DNA of 64,000 nucleotides from Methanomassiliicoccales archaeon RumEn M2 (GTDB taxonomy: Archaea > Thermoplasmatota > Thermoplasmata > Methanomassiliicoccales > Methanomethylophilaceae), in NCBI GenBank assembly GCA_001421175.1, contig LJKL01000005.1, forward strand, positions 1 to 64,000. The letters are read 5' to 3'. Every line of letters starts with the position of its first letter. The stretch's first letter is position 1. The translations under genes were made by a program, and so were the position numbers. The notes under the pieces are model-generated. The model did no database searches, was not told the DNA's origin, and saw only the letters and a list, made by a program, of their open reading frames with translations. Of the stretch, positions 8,605 to 17,685 are shown piece after piece.

Positions 8605-9932
8605 ATGCCCGTGAGCATAGAGGATGCAGTGCTTCAGAGGATCGTGCCCGGTCCCGAGCTTGCGGAAGAGATAAGGGCTACCACAGAGAGAATGAAGGCC
8701 GAGACGGAGAGATATCTCGAAGAGAACAACATCTCAGCCGACGTGAGATGCGTGGGATCCGTGGCCAAGGGGACTTTCCTCACAGACCCGGACATAGATC
8801 TTTTGTGATGTTCCCGGACGGGACATCACGAGAGGATATGGAGAGAAAGGGTCTGCGGATCGGAGAGGACATCCTCGGCGGGAAGAGGATGTATGCCGAG
8901 CACCCGTACATAACCGGCAGATACGGCGGCTTCGAGGTGGACATGGTCCCGTGCTACAAGGTGACATCCCCGGAGAAGATGCTCTCCGCTGTCGACAGGA
9001 CCCCTTTCCATACCGATTATGTGCTGTCCAATACGGACGCGGCCATGAGGGACCAGATACGTCTTCTCAAGGTCTTTATGAAGGGCATATTGGCCTACGG
9101 GGCCGAACCGAACAACAGAGGATTCTCCGGATATCTGTGCGAACTCCTCGTCATACGCTACGGCAGTTTCAGAGCCGTCCTCGAGGCGGGAGCCGCCTGG
9201 AAGGAGGGCATTTCGATAGCCATAGACAAAAAGGGCCCGCCCATGGTGGCACCCCTGGTATTCTACGACCCGGTGGACCCGCGGAGGAATGTCGCATCCG
9301 CGGTCCACGTGGATACATTCGCTCTTTTCATAACCGCATGCAAAGCGTATCTCAGCAACCCGTCAGAGAAGTTCTTCTTCCCGAGTGCCAGAGTGCCTCT
9401 GCCCGCGGCCGAGCTCAGAAGACTTGTGAAAGTGCACGGAAGCCGTCTTCTGACCGCAACATTCAAAAAACCTGACATAAACGAGGACAACCTGCATTCT
9501 CAGATGTGGAAGACCCGATATGCGCTTTCGAAAAAGCTGGATGCCTTCTCATTCAATGTGCTGAGAACAGTCCATGACCTGGGGAACGAGGAACTTGCAT
9601 TCATATTCGAACTGGAGAGGGACCTGCTGTCCAAGACGTTCAAGCACGTGGGCCCCCCCGTATGGGTCGGGTCCGCGGAATCATTCCTCGAGAAATGGAG
9701 GACCAACGAATTCGGGGAGCCTTTCATTGAGGACGGGGTCTGGAAAGTCATAGCTGAAAGAATGTACTTCACCGCAGCGGAGATGCTTGCGGAAGAGGCT
9801 GTGTTCTCCAGCATAGGAAGGGAGATCGACCCGGGAACCATGAGGATCCTGGACCACGATGACACATTATCAATGGCCGACGCCGGCCTGCTGACGGAGC
9901 TTCTCGATCCAAAGCTGCCCTGGGAGATCTGA
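8605..9932 (+). CDS. cca: CCA-adding tRNA nucleotidyltransferase, archaeal type (frameshifted in this sequence)
   Basis: Two consecutive frames together encode a class I archaeal CCA-adding enzyme of 442 residues. The first has CVGSVAKGTFLTDPDIDL with the nucleotidyltransferase G-S and D-x-D motifs; the second continues directly with VMFPDGTSREDMERKG and runs to the end. The break is at about 8800, inside CTTTTG; one extra T restores the frame. The enzyme repairs or completes tRNA 3' ends and is expected to be essential, so a sequencing deletion is more likely than a pseudogene. I chose ATG 8605 over the TTG at 8599; an AT-rich element near 8570 suits a leaderless start. Confidence 0.85.
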
Positions 9933-9933
9933 A

Positions 9934-10290
9934 TCAGACGAAGGGCGGATTGATCAGAAGTATCCACGTGCCCAGGGACAGGAAGAAGAACAGGAGATAA
10001 TTCCCCAGCATCGTCTTCGTCTCTATAAGGTCCATATCGAACCTGAGCAGCTTCAGGAACTCCTTCATGCCTGCGATCGCAAGAATCAACAGCAGCATGC
10101 CGCCGTACCATTCCCACGCCTTGTCTATGAAAGATGCGGCGATACCGATCAGGACTGCGAGGAGCGAAACCACCAGCAGGATCTTCGTTCCGTAGATGTC
10201 CTTGAGAATGAATTCTCTCTCGTCGAAGTCCGGAGGTACGAACTCGTATTCCTCCTCCTTCGGCTTGGTTCGCTTTCTCTTTTTAGCCAT
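9934..10290 (-). CDS. Small membrane protein of unknown function
   Basis: A 118-residue protein with a basic N-terminus (AKKRKRTKPKEEE), then three hydrophobic stretches near residues 38-58, 63-80 and 95-115. These should span the membrane two or three times. ATG 10290 is preferred over 10302 because the basic segment follows at once. No family is recognised. It converges on cca with a one-base gap and diverges from radA. Confidence 0.6.
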   Translation of the reverse strand: MAKKRKRTKPKEEEYEFVPPDFDEREFILKDIYGTKILLVVSLLAVLIGIAASFIDKAWEWYGGMLLLILAIAGMKEFLKLLRFDMDLIETKTMLGNYLLFFFLSLGTWILLINPPFV

Positions 10291-10415
10291 TGCAGTCCAC
10301 AATCAATGTCTTCCATTTATAGTTTTATAATGGACCTCCGTTTTCGCCCGCTTTCGGACACCCCCCTTTCCCCGCTTAAATACCTGAACTGTTTAGCGAA
10401 GCCTGAGGTTATGAA

Positions 10416-11357
10416 ATGGTCAACAAAACCCTTGAAGATATACCAGGAGTAGGACCGGCTATAGCAGAAAAACTCCGTGAAGCGGGTTACGACGATCTGA
10501 TGGCCATAGCTGTCGCCTCCCCGGCCGATCTGGCCGAGAAATGCGAGATAGGCGACAAGAAAGCTGCAGACATCATCGAAGGGGCCAAGGTCTGTGCGGA
10601 CATAGGCAACTTCGAGACCGGAGAGGACATCCTGGAGAGAAGGAAGAGCGTCACCAAGCTCACGACAGGCTCTAAGGCCGTGGATGAGCTTCTGGGGGGA
10701 GGTCTTGAATCCCAGGCCATAACAGAATTCTTCGGAGAGTTCGGCAGCAGCAAGACCCAGATATGCTTCCAGCTGGCAGTGAACGCCACTCTCCCCGAGG
10801 AGATGGGAGGTTTCGATTCGGAGGTCGTTATAATCGACACCGAGAACACGTTCAGACCGGAAAGGATCGTCCAGATGTCGAATTATCTGGGCATTGATCC
10901 CGTCGAGGTTCTGAAGAAGATACATGTGGCCAGGGCCTTCAACTCCCAGCATCAGATACTGCTGGTCGACAAGGCCATGGAGCTGTCGAAGACCAAGAAG
11001 ATCAAACTGCTCATCGTCGACTCGCTCACTTCTCATTTCAGAGCCGAGTACATAGGCAGGGGCGCTCTGGCCGAGAGACAGCAGATGCTGAACCGTCACA
11101 TGCACGATCTGCTGAACTTCGCCACGCTGAACAACGCGTCCATAGCCGTGACCAATCAGGTATCATCCAAGCCTGATGCGTTCTTCGGGGACCCCACCAG
11201 ACCGATAGGCGGTCATATCGTGGGTCACACAGCCACATTCCGTATCTATCTGCGCAAGGGCAAAGCAGGTAAGAGAGTGGCCAGGCTGATAGACTCACCC
11301 AATATGCCCGAGGGCGAGGCTGTCTTCACCATAACCGAAGATGGTATTAAAGACTGA
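10416..11357 (+). CDS. radA: DNA repair and recombination protein RadA
   Basis: A 313-residue archaeal RecA/Rad51 homologue. The helix-hairpin-helix domain ([16 protein letters not shown]) is at residues 8-24, the linker motif [23 protein letters not shown] near 73, and Walker B ([11 protein letters not shown]) near 195; the C-terminal loop region is intact. It forms filaments on single-stranded DNA for strand exchange. Walker A reads GEFGSSKT at residues 107-114, with Ser112 where RecA-family proteins normally have Gly. A TATA-like element lies near 10376 and GAGGT precedes the ATG; the ATG at 10411 is out of frame. Confidence 0.95.
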   Translation: MVNKTLEDIPGVGPAIAEKLREAGYDDLMAIAVASPADLAEKCEIGDKKAADIIEGAKVCADIGNFETGEDILERRKSVTKLTTGSKAVDELLGGGLESQAITEFFGEFGSSKTQICFQLAVNATLPEEMGGFDSEVVIIDTENTFRPERIVQMSNYLGIDPVEVLKKIHVARAFNSQHQILLVDKAMELSKTKKIKLLIVDSLTSHFRAEYIGRGALAERQQMLNRHMHDLLNFATLNNASIAVTNQVSSKPDAFFGDPTRPIGGHIVGHTATFRIYLRKGKAGKRVARLIDSPNMPEGEAVFTITEDGIKD

Positions 11358-11363
11358 AACATT

Positions 11364-11396
11364 GGAGGGGCGTGAGCCCCTCCCCTTTCTTTTTTG
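11364..11396 (+). terminator. Hairpin plus T-tract after radA, overlapping the trm start
   Basis: A perfect 8-bp stem, GGAGGGGC at 11364-11371 pairing with GCCCCTCC at 11376-11383, encloses a GTGA loop and is followed by CCTTTCTTTTTT. This is a good intrinsic-terminator-like structure for radA. The 5' arm is also the ribosome binding site, and the loop contains the GTG start, of the next gene. Confidence 0.6.
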
Positions 11397-12364
11397 AGCT
11401 TTCCGGAGAACACGGCAGCCTCTGCTCAGCCGAGGCCCTGGGCTGCCTGAGAGCGGAAGCACCGGGATTCAGAGCGCTGTCCTCCGGGCCAGGCTATTTC
11501 ATAGCGTCATTCGAAGAGAATGCTGTGGAGCCGATAGCGGACAGGATATCCCTCACAAGGCACATAGGGAGGCATCTGGGCTCCTTCAGCCCCAACGACC
11601 TGTCAGGACTTGGTAGCATACGCATACCGGAAGGGACATTCTCCGTAAGGTGCAGAAGGTTCGAGGGAATGATGAGGGATATAGACTCTCAGGACCTCGT
11701 GAGGAAACTGGGAAAGGAACTGTCCGTGAGCAACGATGTAAGACTCAAAGACCCGGACATAGAGGTCCGTGTCCTGATGAGCGACATGATCCACGTTTTC
11801 CTGTCCGAAAGGACCGTAGACAGGGAATCTCTGGAGAACAGGAAGGTCAGCGAGAGGCCGTTCTTCTCCCCGATATCCCTGCATCCGAAATATGCCAGAG
11901 CACTCATAAATCTTACAGGTGCAAGGAAGGGTGATCTGATTCTGGATCCGTTCTGCGGCACAGGCGGCATAGTGATCGAGGCGGCATCCATGGGCATCAG
12001 GGCCGCGGCCTCCGATTTCGACTCTGAGATGATCGCCGGGACCCGGGAGAACATGGATTTCTTCAACCTTGATCTGGAGGACAGCGATGTTCTGGACATT
12101 TCGGAAATAGGCCCCAGGTTCGGCCCTGTGGACGTCATAGCCACCGATCCGCCTTACGGCAGGTCCACGAAAACAGGGGGGGAGAAGATCGACAGCATAT
12201 ATGCCAGAGCCATGAGATCCTTCAGCGAAGTGCTGAGACCGGGCGGGACCGCGGGCGTCGTGCTTCCCCACGAACTCGACCCTTCCCCTCTTAAAATGGA
12301 TGGTCTTCATGTGCAGAGAGTCCACGGATCCCTGTCCAGATACTATCACGTGCTGAGGAACTGA
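11372..12364 (+). CDS. tRNA (guanine(10)-N2)-methyltransferase, Trm-G10/Trm11 family
   Basis: The 330-residue protein has an N-terminal THUMP-like region and a C-terminal class I methyltransferase. DPFCGTGGIVIEA near residue 193 binds SAM, and TDPPYGRST near 258 is the catalytic D/N-P-P-Y motif of N2-guanine methylases. Archaeal members methylate G10 of tRNA. The only plausible start is GTG 11372, because the expected first strand (FFFELSGEHGS) begins five residues later. That GTG and its GGAGG site lie inside the hairpin that follows radA, so start access may be controlled by RNA folding. Confidence 0.8.
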   Translation: MSPSPFFFELSGEHGSLCSAEALGCLRAEAPGFRALSSGPGYFIASFEENAVEPIADRISLTRHIGRHLGSFSPNDLSGLGSIRIPEGTFSVRCRRFEGMMRDIDSQDLVRKLGKELSVSNDVRLKDPDIEVRVLMSDMIHVFLSERTVDRESLENRKVSERPFFSPISLHPKYARALINLTGARKGDLILDPFCGTGGIVIEAASMGIRAAASDFDSEMIAGTRENMDFFNLDLEDSDVLDISEIGPRFGPVDVIATDPPYGRSTKTGGEKIDSIYARAMRSFSEVLRPGGTAGVVLPHELDPSPLKMDGLHVQRVHGSLSRYYHVLRN

Positions 12365-12396
12365 ATTAATTATATCCCCAATGCTGTTACGGCAGC

Positions 12397-13212
12397 GTGA
12401 ACAGATACCTCAGGCTATTCCGGCTCGGGAATGCAGTGATAGGTTTCATCGGCGTGATCGCCGGTGCCTTCGTAGCCGAGGGTCTGGGAATTGGAAGCTA
12501 CTGGCTCAATATAGCGATAGCCTGTCTTGTCGTCGTTGCCGTCATGGCCGGAGGCAACTCCGTCAACGACTATGTGGACAGGGACATAGACAGAACGGCG
12601 CATCCCGAGCGCCCTGTGCCTTCAGGGGAGATCGCGCCGCGCAGTGCCCTGAGGGTCGGTCTCGCCTCCCTTGTGCTGGCATGTATGATCTCAGTGCTCA
12701 TGGGAAGTCTCCTGCTGACCGGCATCGTCGTCGTGGCATGCGCTCTGATGATATCATACGAGATGGTGCTGAAGCAGAGGGGATTCATAGGCAATCTGAC
12801 GATAGGTGTGCTCACAGGCATGGTCTTCCTCTTCGGCGGTGCTGTGGTCGGCAACATGACCGACGTGGCAGTATTCGCAGTAATGGCTTTCCTGGCCACG
12901 ACAGGCAGAGAGGTGGCCAAGGACATAGAGGATATGGAAGGGGATGAGGGGAGGAACACCCTGCCCATGAGCATAGGCGAGAGGAATGCGGCATTCGTAT
13001 CTGCGGCATTCTTCATCGCCGGGCCCCTCCTCAGCCTCTGGCCTTTCTTGGACGGCGGGCTGGGCGCTCTTTATCTGACCGTACTGCTCGCCGATGCAAT
13101 GTTTATATACGCCGCCCGGCTTGTTTTCAGGGACCCCCACAAGGCTCAGAAGACTGCTAAGACCGCCATGTTCGCAGCCCTTGTGGCATTCGTGCTCGGA
13201 GCATTATCATGA
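12397..13212 (+). CDS. Digeranylgeranylglyceryl phosphate synthase (UbiA-family prenyltransferase)
   Basis: This 271-residue integral membrane protein has about eight hydrophobic segments. The UbiA Asp-rich motifs are NDYVDRDIDRTAHPERPVPSG near residue 49 and KDIEDMEGDEGRNTLP near residue 170. In archaea this enzyme adds the second geranylgeranyl chain to GGGP. The next gene encodes GGGP synthase and overlaps by four bases (ATGA), so two consecutive steps of ether-lipid synthesis are translationally coupled. The start is GTG 12397. Confidence 0.88.
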   Translation: MNRYLRLFRLGNAVIGFIGVIAGAFVAEGLGIGSYWLNIAIACLVVVAVMAGGNSVNDYVDRDIDRTAHPERPVPSGEIAPRSALRVGLASLVLACMISVLMGSLLLTGIVVVACALMISYEMVLKQRGFIGNLTIGVLTGMVFLFGGAVVGNMTDVAVFAVMAFLATTGREVAKDIEDMEGDEGRNTLPMSIGERNAAFVSAAFFIAGPLLSLWPFLDGGLGALYLTVLLADAMFIYAARLVFRDPHKAQKTAKTAMFAALVAFVLGALS

Positions 13213-13945
13213 ATGTTAAGAACTATCTCATGGAAGGTGTCTCCAAAGGAACACTCCACATGTCCCTTCTGGACCCTGACAAGCAGACGCCGGACGAGGC
13301 TGCGGCTATAGCCTCTGAATGCAAGAAGGCCGGCACTGACGCCATAATGATCGGCGGATCCACCGGCGTGACACAGGAGAATCTGGATGCCACGGCTGTA
13401 GCCATAAAGAAGGCGACCGGGCTTCCGATAATATTCTTCCCCGGGGGCCCCAGGCCCTTTCCGCCCACTGTGATGCCATATTCTTCATGAGCATGATCAA
13501 CAGCACGGATCTGAACTACGTGATGAAGGCTCAGATACACACGAGCCTTGCGGTGAAGAAGCTCGGCATAGAGCCCATAAGCATGGGCTACATCGTCGTA
13601 GAACCGGGAATGAAGGTGGGAGAGGTCGGGAAAGCCGATCTTGTGAAAAGAGATGATCTCAAGAAGGCCATGTCATGCGCTCTCGCTTCGGAATATCTCG
13701 GGATGAGCTTTGTGTATCTTGAAGCGGGAAGCGGCGCCGACCGCCCGGTTCCCCCCGAGATGATCAAAGCGGTCAAAGGGATCCTTTCTGTCCCCCTCAT
13801 AGTGGGCGGCGGCATAAGGTCCCCGGAGGCCGCGAAGGCTGCCAGGGAGGCGGGGGCCGATATGATCGTTACCGGGACATTCCTTGAACGCTGCAATGAC
13901 AACGGTCTTCTGAATCAGGTCGTCAAAGCGTCCAAGGGGCCCTAG
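13209..13945 (+). CDS. Geranylgeranylglyceryl phosphate synthase (frameshifted in this sequence)
   Basis: Two overlapping frames together give a 245-residue TIM-barrel GGGP synthase. The first contains LLDPDKQ near residue 17, MIGGSTGV and IIFFPGG; the second continues ALSAHCDAIFFMSMINS, then VEPGMKVGEVGKA and IVGGGIRSPEAAKAAREAGAD at the phosphate site. The break lies in GGGGGCCCC at about 13449, where one missing C explains it. It makes the first ether-lipid intermediate from G1P and GGPP, which is essential in archaea, so a sequencing error is likely. The stop is TAG, followed one codon later by TAA. Confidence 0.88.
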
Positions 13946-15386
13946 TCATAATTCTCTCTCAGGTCCACTATCTTCTTGGCTTTGGCTGAGTACTCCATGA
14001 GACCTACGTCCACGAATCTGACTCTGGGTCTTTCGATCAGATCCTCAGCTATACCGTCCGATACCTCCCTCACCGAGGAGACCAAGGAGATTATCCGCTC
14101 TTCCAGCTCATGGCTGGGGGCTGGAGTCTCCACTTCGAATGTTAGAACGTCCCTGTAATTCTCCTTGGTTATCTTCAGCTGGTATTCCACGACGTCATTC
14201 TCCTTGAAAAGGACCTCGTCGAACAGCAGAGGGTATACCTTATAGCCCATGCCCACCTTGGACTGCATGTCGATCCTGCCATGGGGCTTGTTCAGCTTCT
14301 TATTGAAGGACATGCCGCAATCACAGGGCGGGTCCTGCATGGACACCAGATCATTAGTGCGGTATCTGAGGAGAACGGTCCCCTGTGAATTCAGACCCGA
14401 CACCACCAACTCCCCTTCCTGCCCGGCTGGCACATGCTTCCCGGTTTCCGGATCTATGACCTCGAAGAGTATGTTCGCCTCATCTGTATGCAGGCCGTCC
14501 TGCTCATCGCATTCAACGGCGCAGGCGAGCCCCATCTCCGTCATGCCCCATACATCCAGAACCTTGCATCCCCATGCTTCCTCCAAGGTCTTCCTGACGC
14601 TCTCCGACAGGGGTTCAGAGGTGGATATTATCTTCTTTATGCCCAGGGTCTTGAGGTCCGTCTCCTTCCCCATAAGGGCGGTGACCCTGTAGATGAATGA
14701 CGGAAGGCCGATTATATGGGTGGACCCTGCCTCCCTCATGACCTTCATCTGCATGGCTATGTCTGTGTCCGAGCACGTGGACGATCCGTAGCCGAGAACC
14801 TTGCATGCGGCGGACATCATCAGGCTGGGATCCCAGGCTGAGACTGTGGGGAACATGATGTGAAGGGAATCGCCCTTCCTCATGCCTATATTGGAAAGGG
14901 CGGATGCTATTATATCCACCTTGCCGACGAGGTCGCCGGACGTGAATCCGATGGTCTTCCTGCGGCCTGTCGTGCCGGTGGTGGTGAATTCCCTCGCAAG
15001 CTTGGTGACCGATACCGCACAAAAGAATACGGCTTCTCCGCCAGATCGTGGGAGTATGTGAACGGCACCTTCTCGAGATCCTCATACGTCCTTATGTCCT
15101 CGGGCCTTATCCCTGCGTCCTTGTAAAGACTCCTGTAATGGGGCGCTTCCGCTTCCGCGTACTTCATCTGCTCCCTGAATCTCAGGAGCTGGTACTCTTC
15201 GAATTCCTCTCTGCCTATCGTGTCCGTCCTTTCGGACGCTGGGAACTTGGAACCGCTTTTCTTCAGAACTTCCCTGGCCTTGATGGCCATCCATCCTTCC
15301 AAGGGATTCTCACAGTCCTTGGGCACCTTCCTCGAAAGAAGCATGCGCCTTACGAAAAACGCCTTCATGGAGTCCAAGAGTTCCAT
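13942..15386 (-). CDS. PaaK-like adenylate-forming ligase (phenylacetate-CoA ligase / coenzyme F390 synthetase family; frameshifted)
   Basis: Two frames together make a 481-residue adenylate-forming enzyme. The N-terminal part has HYRSLYKDAGI; the central part has the AMP-loop FTTTGTTGRRKTIG and then WGMTEMG; the C-terminal part has RTNDLV. This matches the PaaK family, whose methanogen members are often named coenzyme F390 synthetase. The true substrate is not known. The break is at about 15019 in TTCTTTTGTG, where one missing T would restore the frame. ATG 15386 is preferred because a TATA-like element near 15410 would start a leaderless transcript there. The stop is TAG. Confidence 0.78.
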
Positions 15387-15480
15387 AAGATGTCGGACTG
15401 GCACGACGATATAAGATTATGTCGGGGAGGCGCAATCCGCTGAATGTAAATATGGGGAGGTCTTTAGTAGGGTTGTTAAA

Positions 15481-15783
15481 ATGACGCTCACACCGGAAAT
15501 GGCAAGATCAGGCGTTACGCCTCAGATGCTGTCCGCCGCGCACAGGTTCAAATGCCCGAAGTGCGGAAAGGAATTCAGTCTCTTTCAGTCAAGAGCCATA
15601 GCCTGCAGATCCTGCCCTCAGAGCACCAAGAACTGCAAGTATGTCAGGTGCATACACTGCGACACCGAGTTCCCCATACAGGGATTCATCGTCAACACCA
15701 AGGAGAAGGAGAAGTTCATCTCTAACTACATGAACGGTGTGGTGAAGAACTACCACAACTCCTTCGGATACTACCGGAAGTAG
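15481..15783 (+). CDS. Small zinc-ribbon protein of unknown function
   Basis: A 100-residue protein with two Cys-pair sets: CPKCGKEF and CRSCPQ form one zinc ribbon, and CKYVRCIHCD forms another near residues 52-60. The C-terminal third is basic and aromatic (NYHNSFGYYRK). Its size and composition suggest a nucleic-acid- or protein-binding factor, but no family is recognised. An AT-rich element 25-35 bases upstream of the ATG suits leaderless transcription. The stop is TAG. Confidence 0.65.
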   Translation: MTLTPEMARSGVTPQMLSAAHRFKCPKCGKEFSLFQSRAIACRSCPQSTKNCKYVRCIHCDTEFPIQGFIVNTKEKEKFISNYMNGVVKNYHNSFGYYRK

Positions 15784-15784
15784 A

Positions 15785-17142
15785 TCACGCGCAGAATGTT
15801 TTCCTGCGATATAGCGTGGTCCCGTCCTTGGATGTGACGTTGAAAAGGCAGAATGGTATCAGCTTGCCGTCCAGAGTCACCACATGGATGCAGCAGCGCT
15901 CCCACCTCTCCGTCTCACCGGTCCATGCGTCCTGGAATGCCATGGCTGAGACTGTCAGGTAGTGTGTCTTAGCCCTCTTGACGAAGGATCTCCACGAATT
16001 GTCTTCAGTATCATTGCCTCCGTCCATCGTGTCCTCGATCACCCTCCAGTACTGGGAAACCTCAGTCCTGGTCTTATCGGCGATATTATCCGTCTTCTTT
16101 GGCGGGCCCAGGGACATTGTCGTCAGCGGGAAAAGGCTCCCGTCGGGCAGGACCACGGAAAGGGACTTCACATCGCAGTGAACGTTGGAGCATGAGGTGG
16201 GCATGAAATTGTCAGCCCTGAGCATGCCTTTCGTCTGTTTCTCGATGGCCTTGACCAGATCCGGGAGTAGTACGCGGTTCTCGTCCTTTGGCTCCACAGG
16301 ATACCTTCCGAAATGGGCTATCGGCTGGAAATGCACCCCTTTCACAACAGGTACGTTATCCGCCGCGAATTTGATGATGTCGCCCACCGAATCAAGGTTT
16401 ATGTCCGGGGAAACGGTCACCACCAAAGTTATCCCTATGCCTCCGACTTCCTTGCAGTTCTCTATCGCTTTCTTCTTGACTTCGAAAAGGGGCTTACCCC
16501 TCGTTTTCATGTATATCTCATCATTCGTACCGTCGAACTGCATGTAGAAATCGTCACGCCCGCATCCCTGAGCCTCTTCAGATACTCGAGGTCCTTGGAT
16601 ATGCGTACGGCATTGGTATTGACCTCTATGTGCTCAATGCCCATATCTTTGGCCATTTTGACTATCTCCGGGAGATCGTCCCTGACCGTGGGCTCTCCTC
16701 CGGACAGCTGAACGCAGCGGGGGCTGTTGACGTAATCGACGATCGTCTTGAACATCCCTCTTATGGTTTCCATGTCGGGGTGGAAATCATACCCGCAGCC
16801 GTTTGCCGTTGCGAAGCATATCGGACAATTCAGATTGCATCGGTTGGTCACCTCGGCGACCACGAGACAGGAATGCTGCAGATGCCTCTCGCAGAGGCCG
16901 CATTCCTGAGGACAGTCCTTTATCTCACCCACCGCTCTTTTCTTAGGCGTTTTGGGAACAGCCGCGAACTCATAGAGATACTTGTAATTCTCGGCGCCGG
17001 ACCAGATCTTGACCTTCCACTCCCCGTGGTCCGGGCAGCTCTTGACGATGAAGACATCATCGCCCTCCTCAACCTTGTCCGCATGTATGGTCCTCAGGCA
17101 CACAGGGCACAGGGCATCCGTCTCACCTATCTTATTAGCCAT
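15785..17142 (-). CDS. Radical SAM protein of the tetraether-synthase (Tes)-like family (frameshifted in this sequence)
   Basis: Combining two frames gives 452 residues. The N-terminus has paired Cys motifs (LCPVCLRTI and KSCPDHGEW), then CPQECGLC. The radical SAM motif NRCNLNCPICF (C-x3-C-x2-C) is near residue 118, with LSGGEPT after it. The C-terminal half adds further Cys (MPTSCSNVHCD, RCCIHV, PFCLFN). This order of clusters matches the family of the archaeal tetraether lipid synthase Tes, though paralogues with other substrates exist. The break is at about 16546: one added G turns GTGACGATT into GTGACGGATTTC. Lipid genes nearby (12.4-13.9 kb) support a lipid role, but only as inference. 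Confidence 0.75.
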
Positions 17143-17188
17143 TAGAGACTGGGTAACATTTGCTCAGATATAACAACTGCTGAATTCG

Positions 17189-17211
17189 CAAAATAAAAGT
17201 AAAAGTAAAAG
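17189..17211 (-). terminator. T-rich terminator after the methyltransferase-like operon
   Basis: On the minus strand the sequence after the stop at 17235 has three near-tandem CTTTTA units followed by TTTTG. Archaeal terminators are typically such T-tracts without a required hairpin. No stable stem is seen. Confidence 0.5.
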
Positions 17212-17234
17212 GTTTGGCGGAATCCGTTACCGGA

Positions 17235-17675
17235 TTATGCTCTCTTCTGCTGGAAAAGGGCCTCTGCCGTGGCGAGTGCACCGACTGCGAGGTACTCCTC
17301 GAACCAGGACTCACCGGACTCGGGCTCTACCAGGGAGGGGCCGGACCTTACTGCGCCCATGTACTCCAGGTCGGTGTGACCCTTCATGACGGGCTTGTTG
17401 TTCTTGCAGTATTTCCAGGCGGTCTCCTCACCGGTAAGGACTATGTCCCTGATGGCGAGCTTGTGGCAGTACACCGAGTTGATGACGATCTTGTCGCCCT
17501 TCTCGGAGTAGTCGGCGTAAACGGTCAGGTCTCCGATCTTCCTCTTGGCGATGAACTTCTCACCGTTGTAGATCCTGTCCTTCCCTGCGCCTTCCACCAC
17601 CTGTTTGATGTCGGCTTCCTTCAGGCCCTTGGCTTCCATGCTGGCCTTCGCGGCGTCGCTGAATGTTATTGCCAT
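17235..17675 (-). CDS. Conserved-looking 146-residue protein paired with the methyltransferase-like gene
   Basis: The product is small and soluble, with the pattern of an alpha/beta domain (ITFSDAAKASMEAKGL, then KIGDLTVYADYSEKGDKIVINSVYCHKL). It has only two Cys residues, so it is not an obvious iron-sulfur protein. I do not recognise the family. ATG 17675 is chosen over GTG 17684 because GAGGTG lies eight bases upstream of it. It begins ten bases after the stop of the MtbA-like gene and ends at a T-tract, so the two form a dedicated two-gene unit. A role as partner of that methyltransferase is inference. Confidence 0.7.
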   Translation of the reverse strand: MAITFSDAAKASMEAKGLKEADIKQVVEGAGKDRIYNGEKFIAKRKIGDLTVYADYSEKGDKIVINSVYCHKLAIRDIVLTGEETAWKYCKNNKPVMKGHTDLEYMGAVRSGPSLVEPESGESWFEEYLAVGALATAEALFQQKRA

Positions 17676-17685
17676 TTCTGTCACC

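Noticed and set aside
8605..9932. Annotating the frameshifted core genes as pseudogenes
   Set aside because: cca, GGGP synthase, csl4, nob1 and fpoH are expected to be needed, and each is restored by one base. The repeated pattern points to sequence error.
13942..15386. Firm naming of the PaaK-like gene as coenzyme F390 synthetase
   Set aside because: The family is broad and F390 synthetase cannot be told from phenylacetate-CoA ligase by sequence reading alone.
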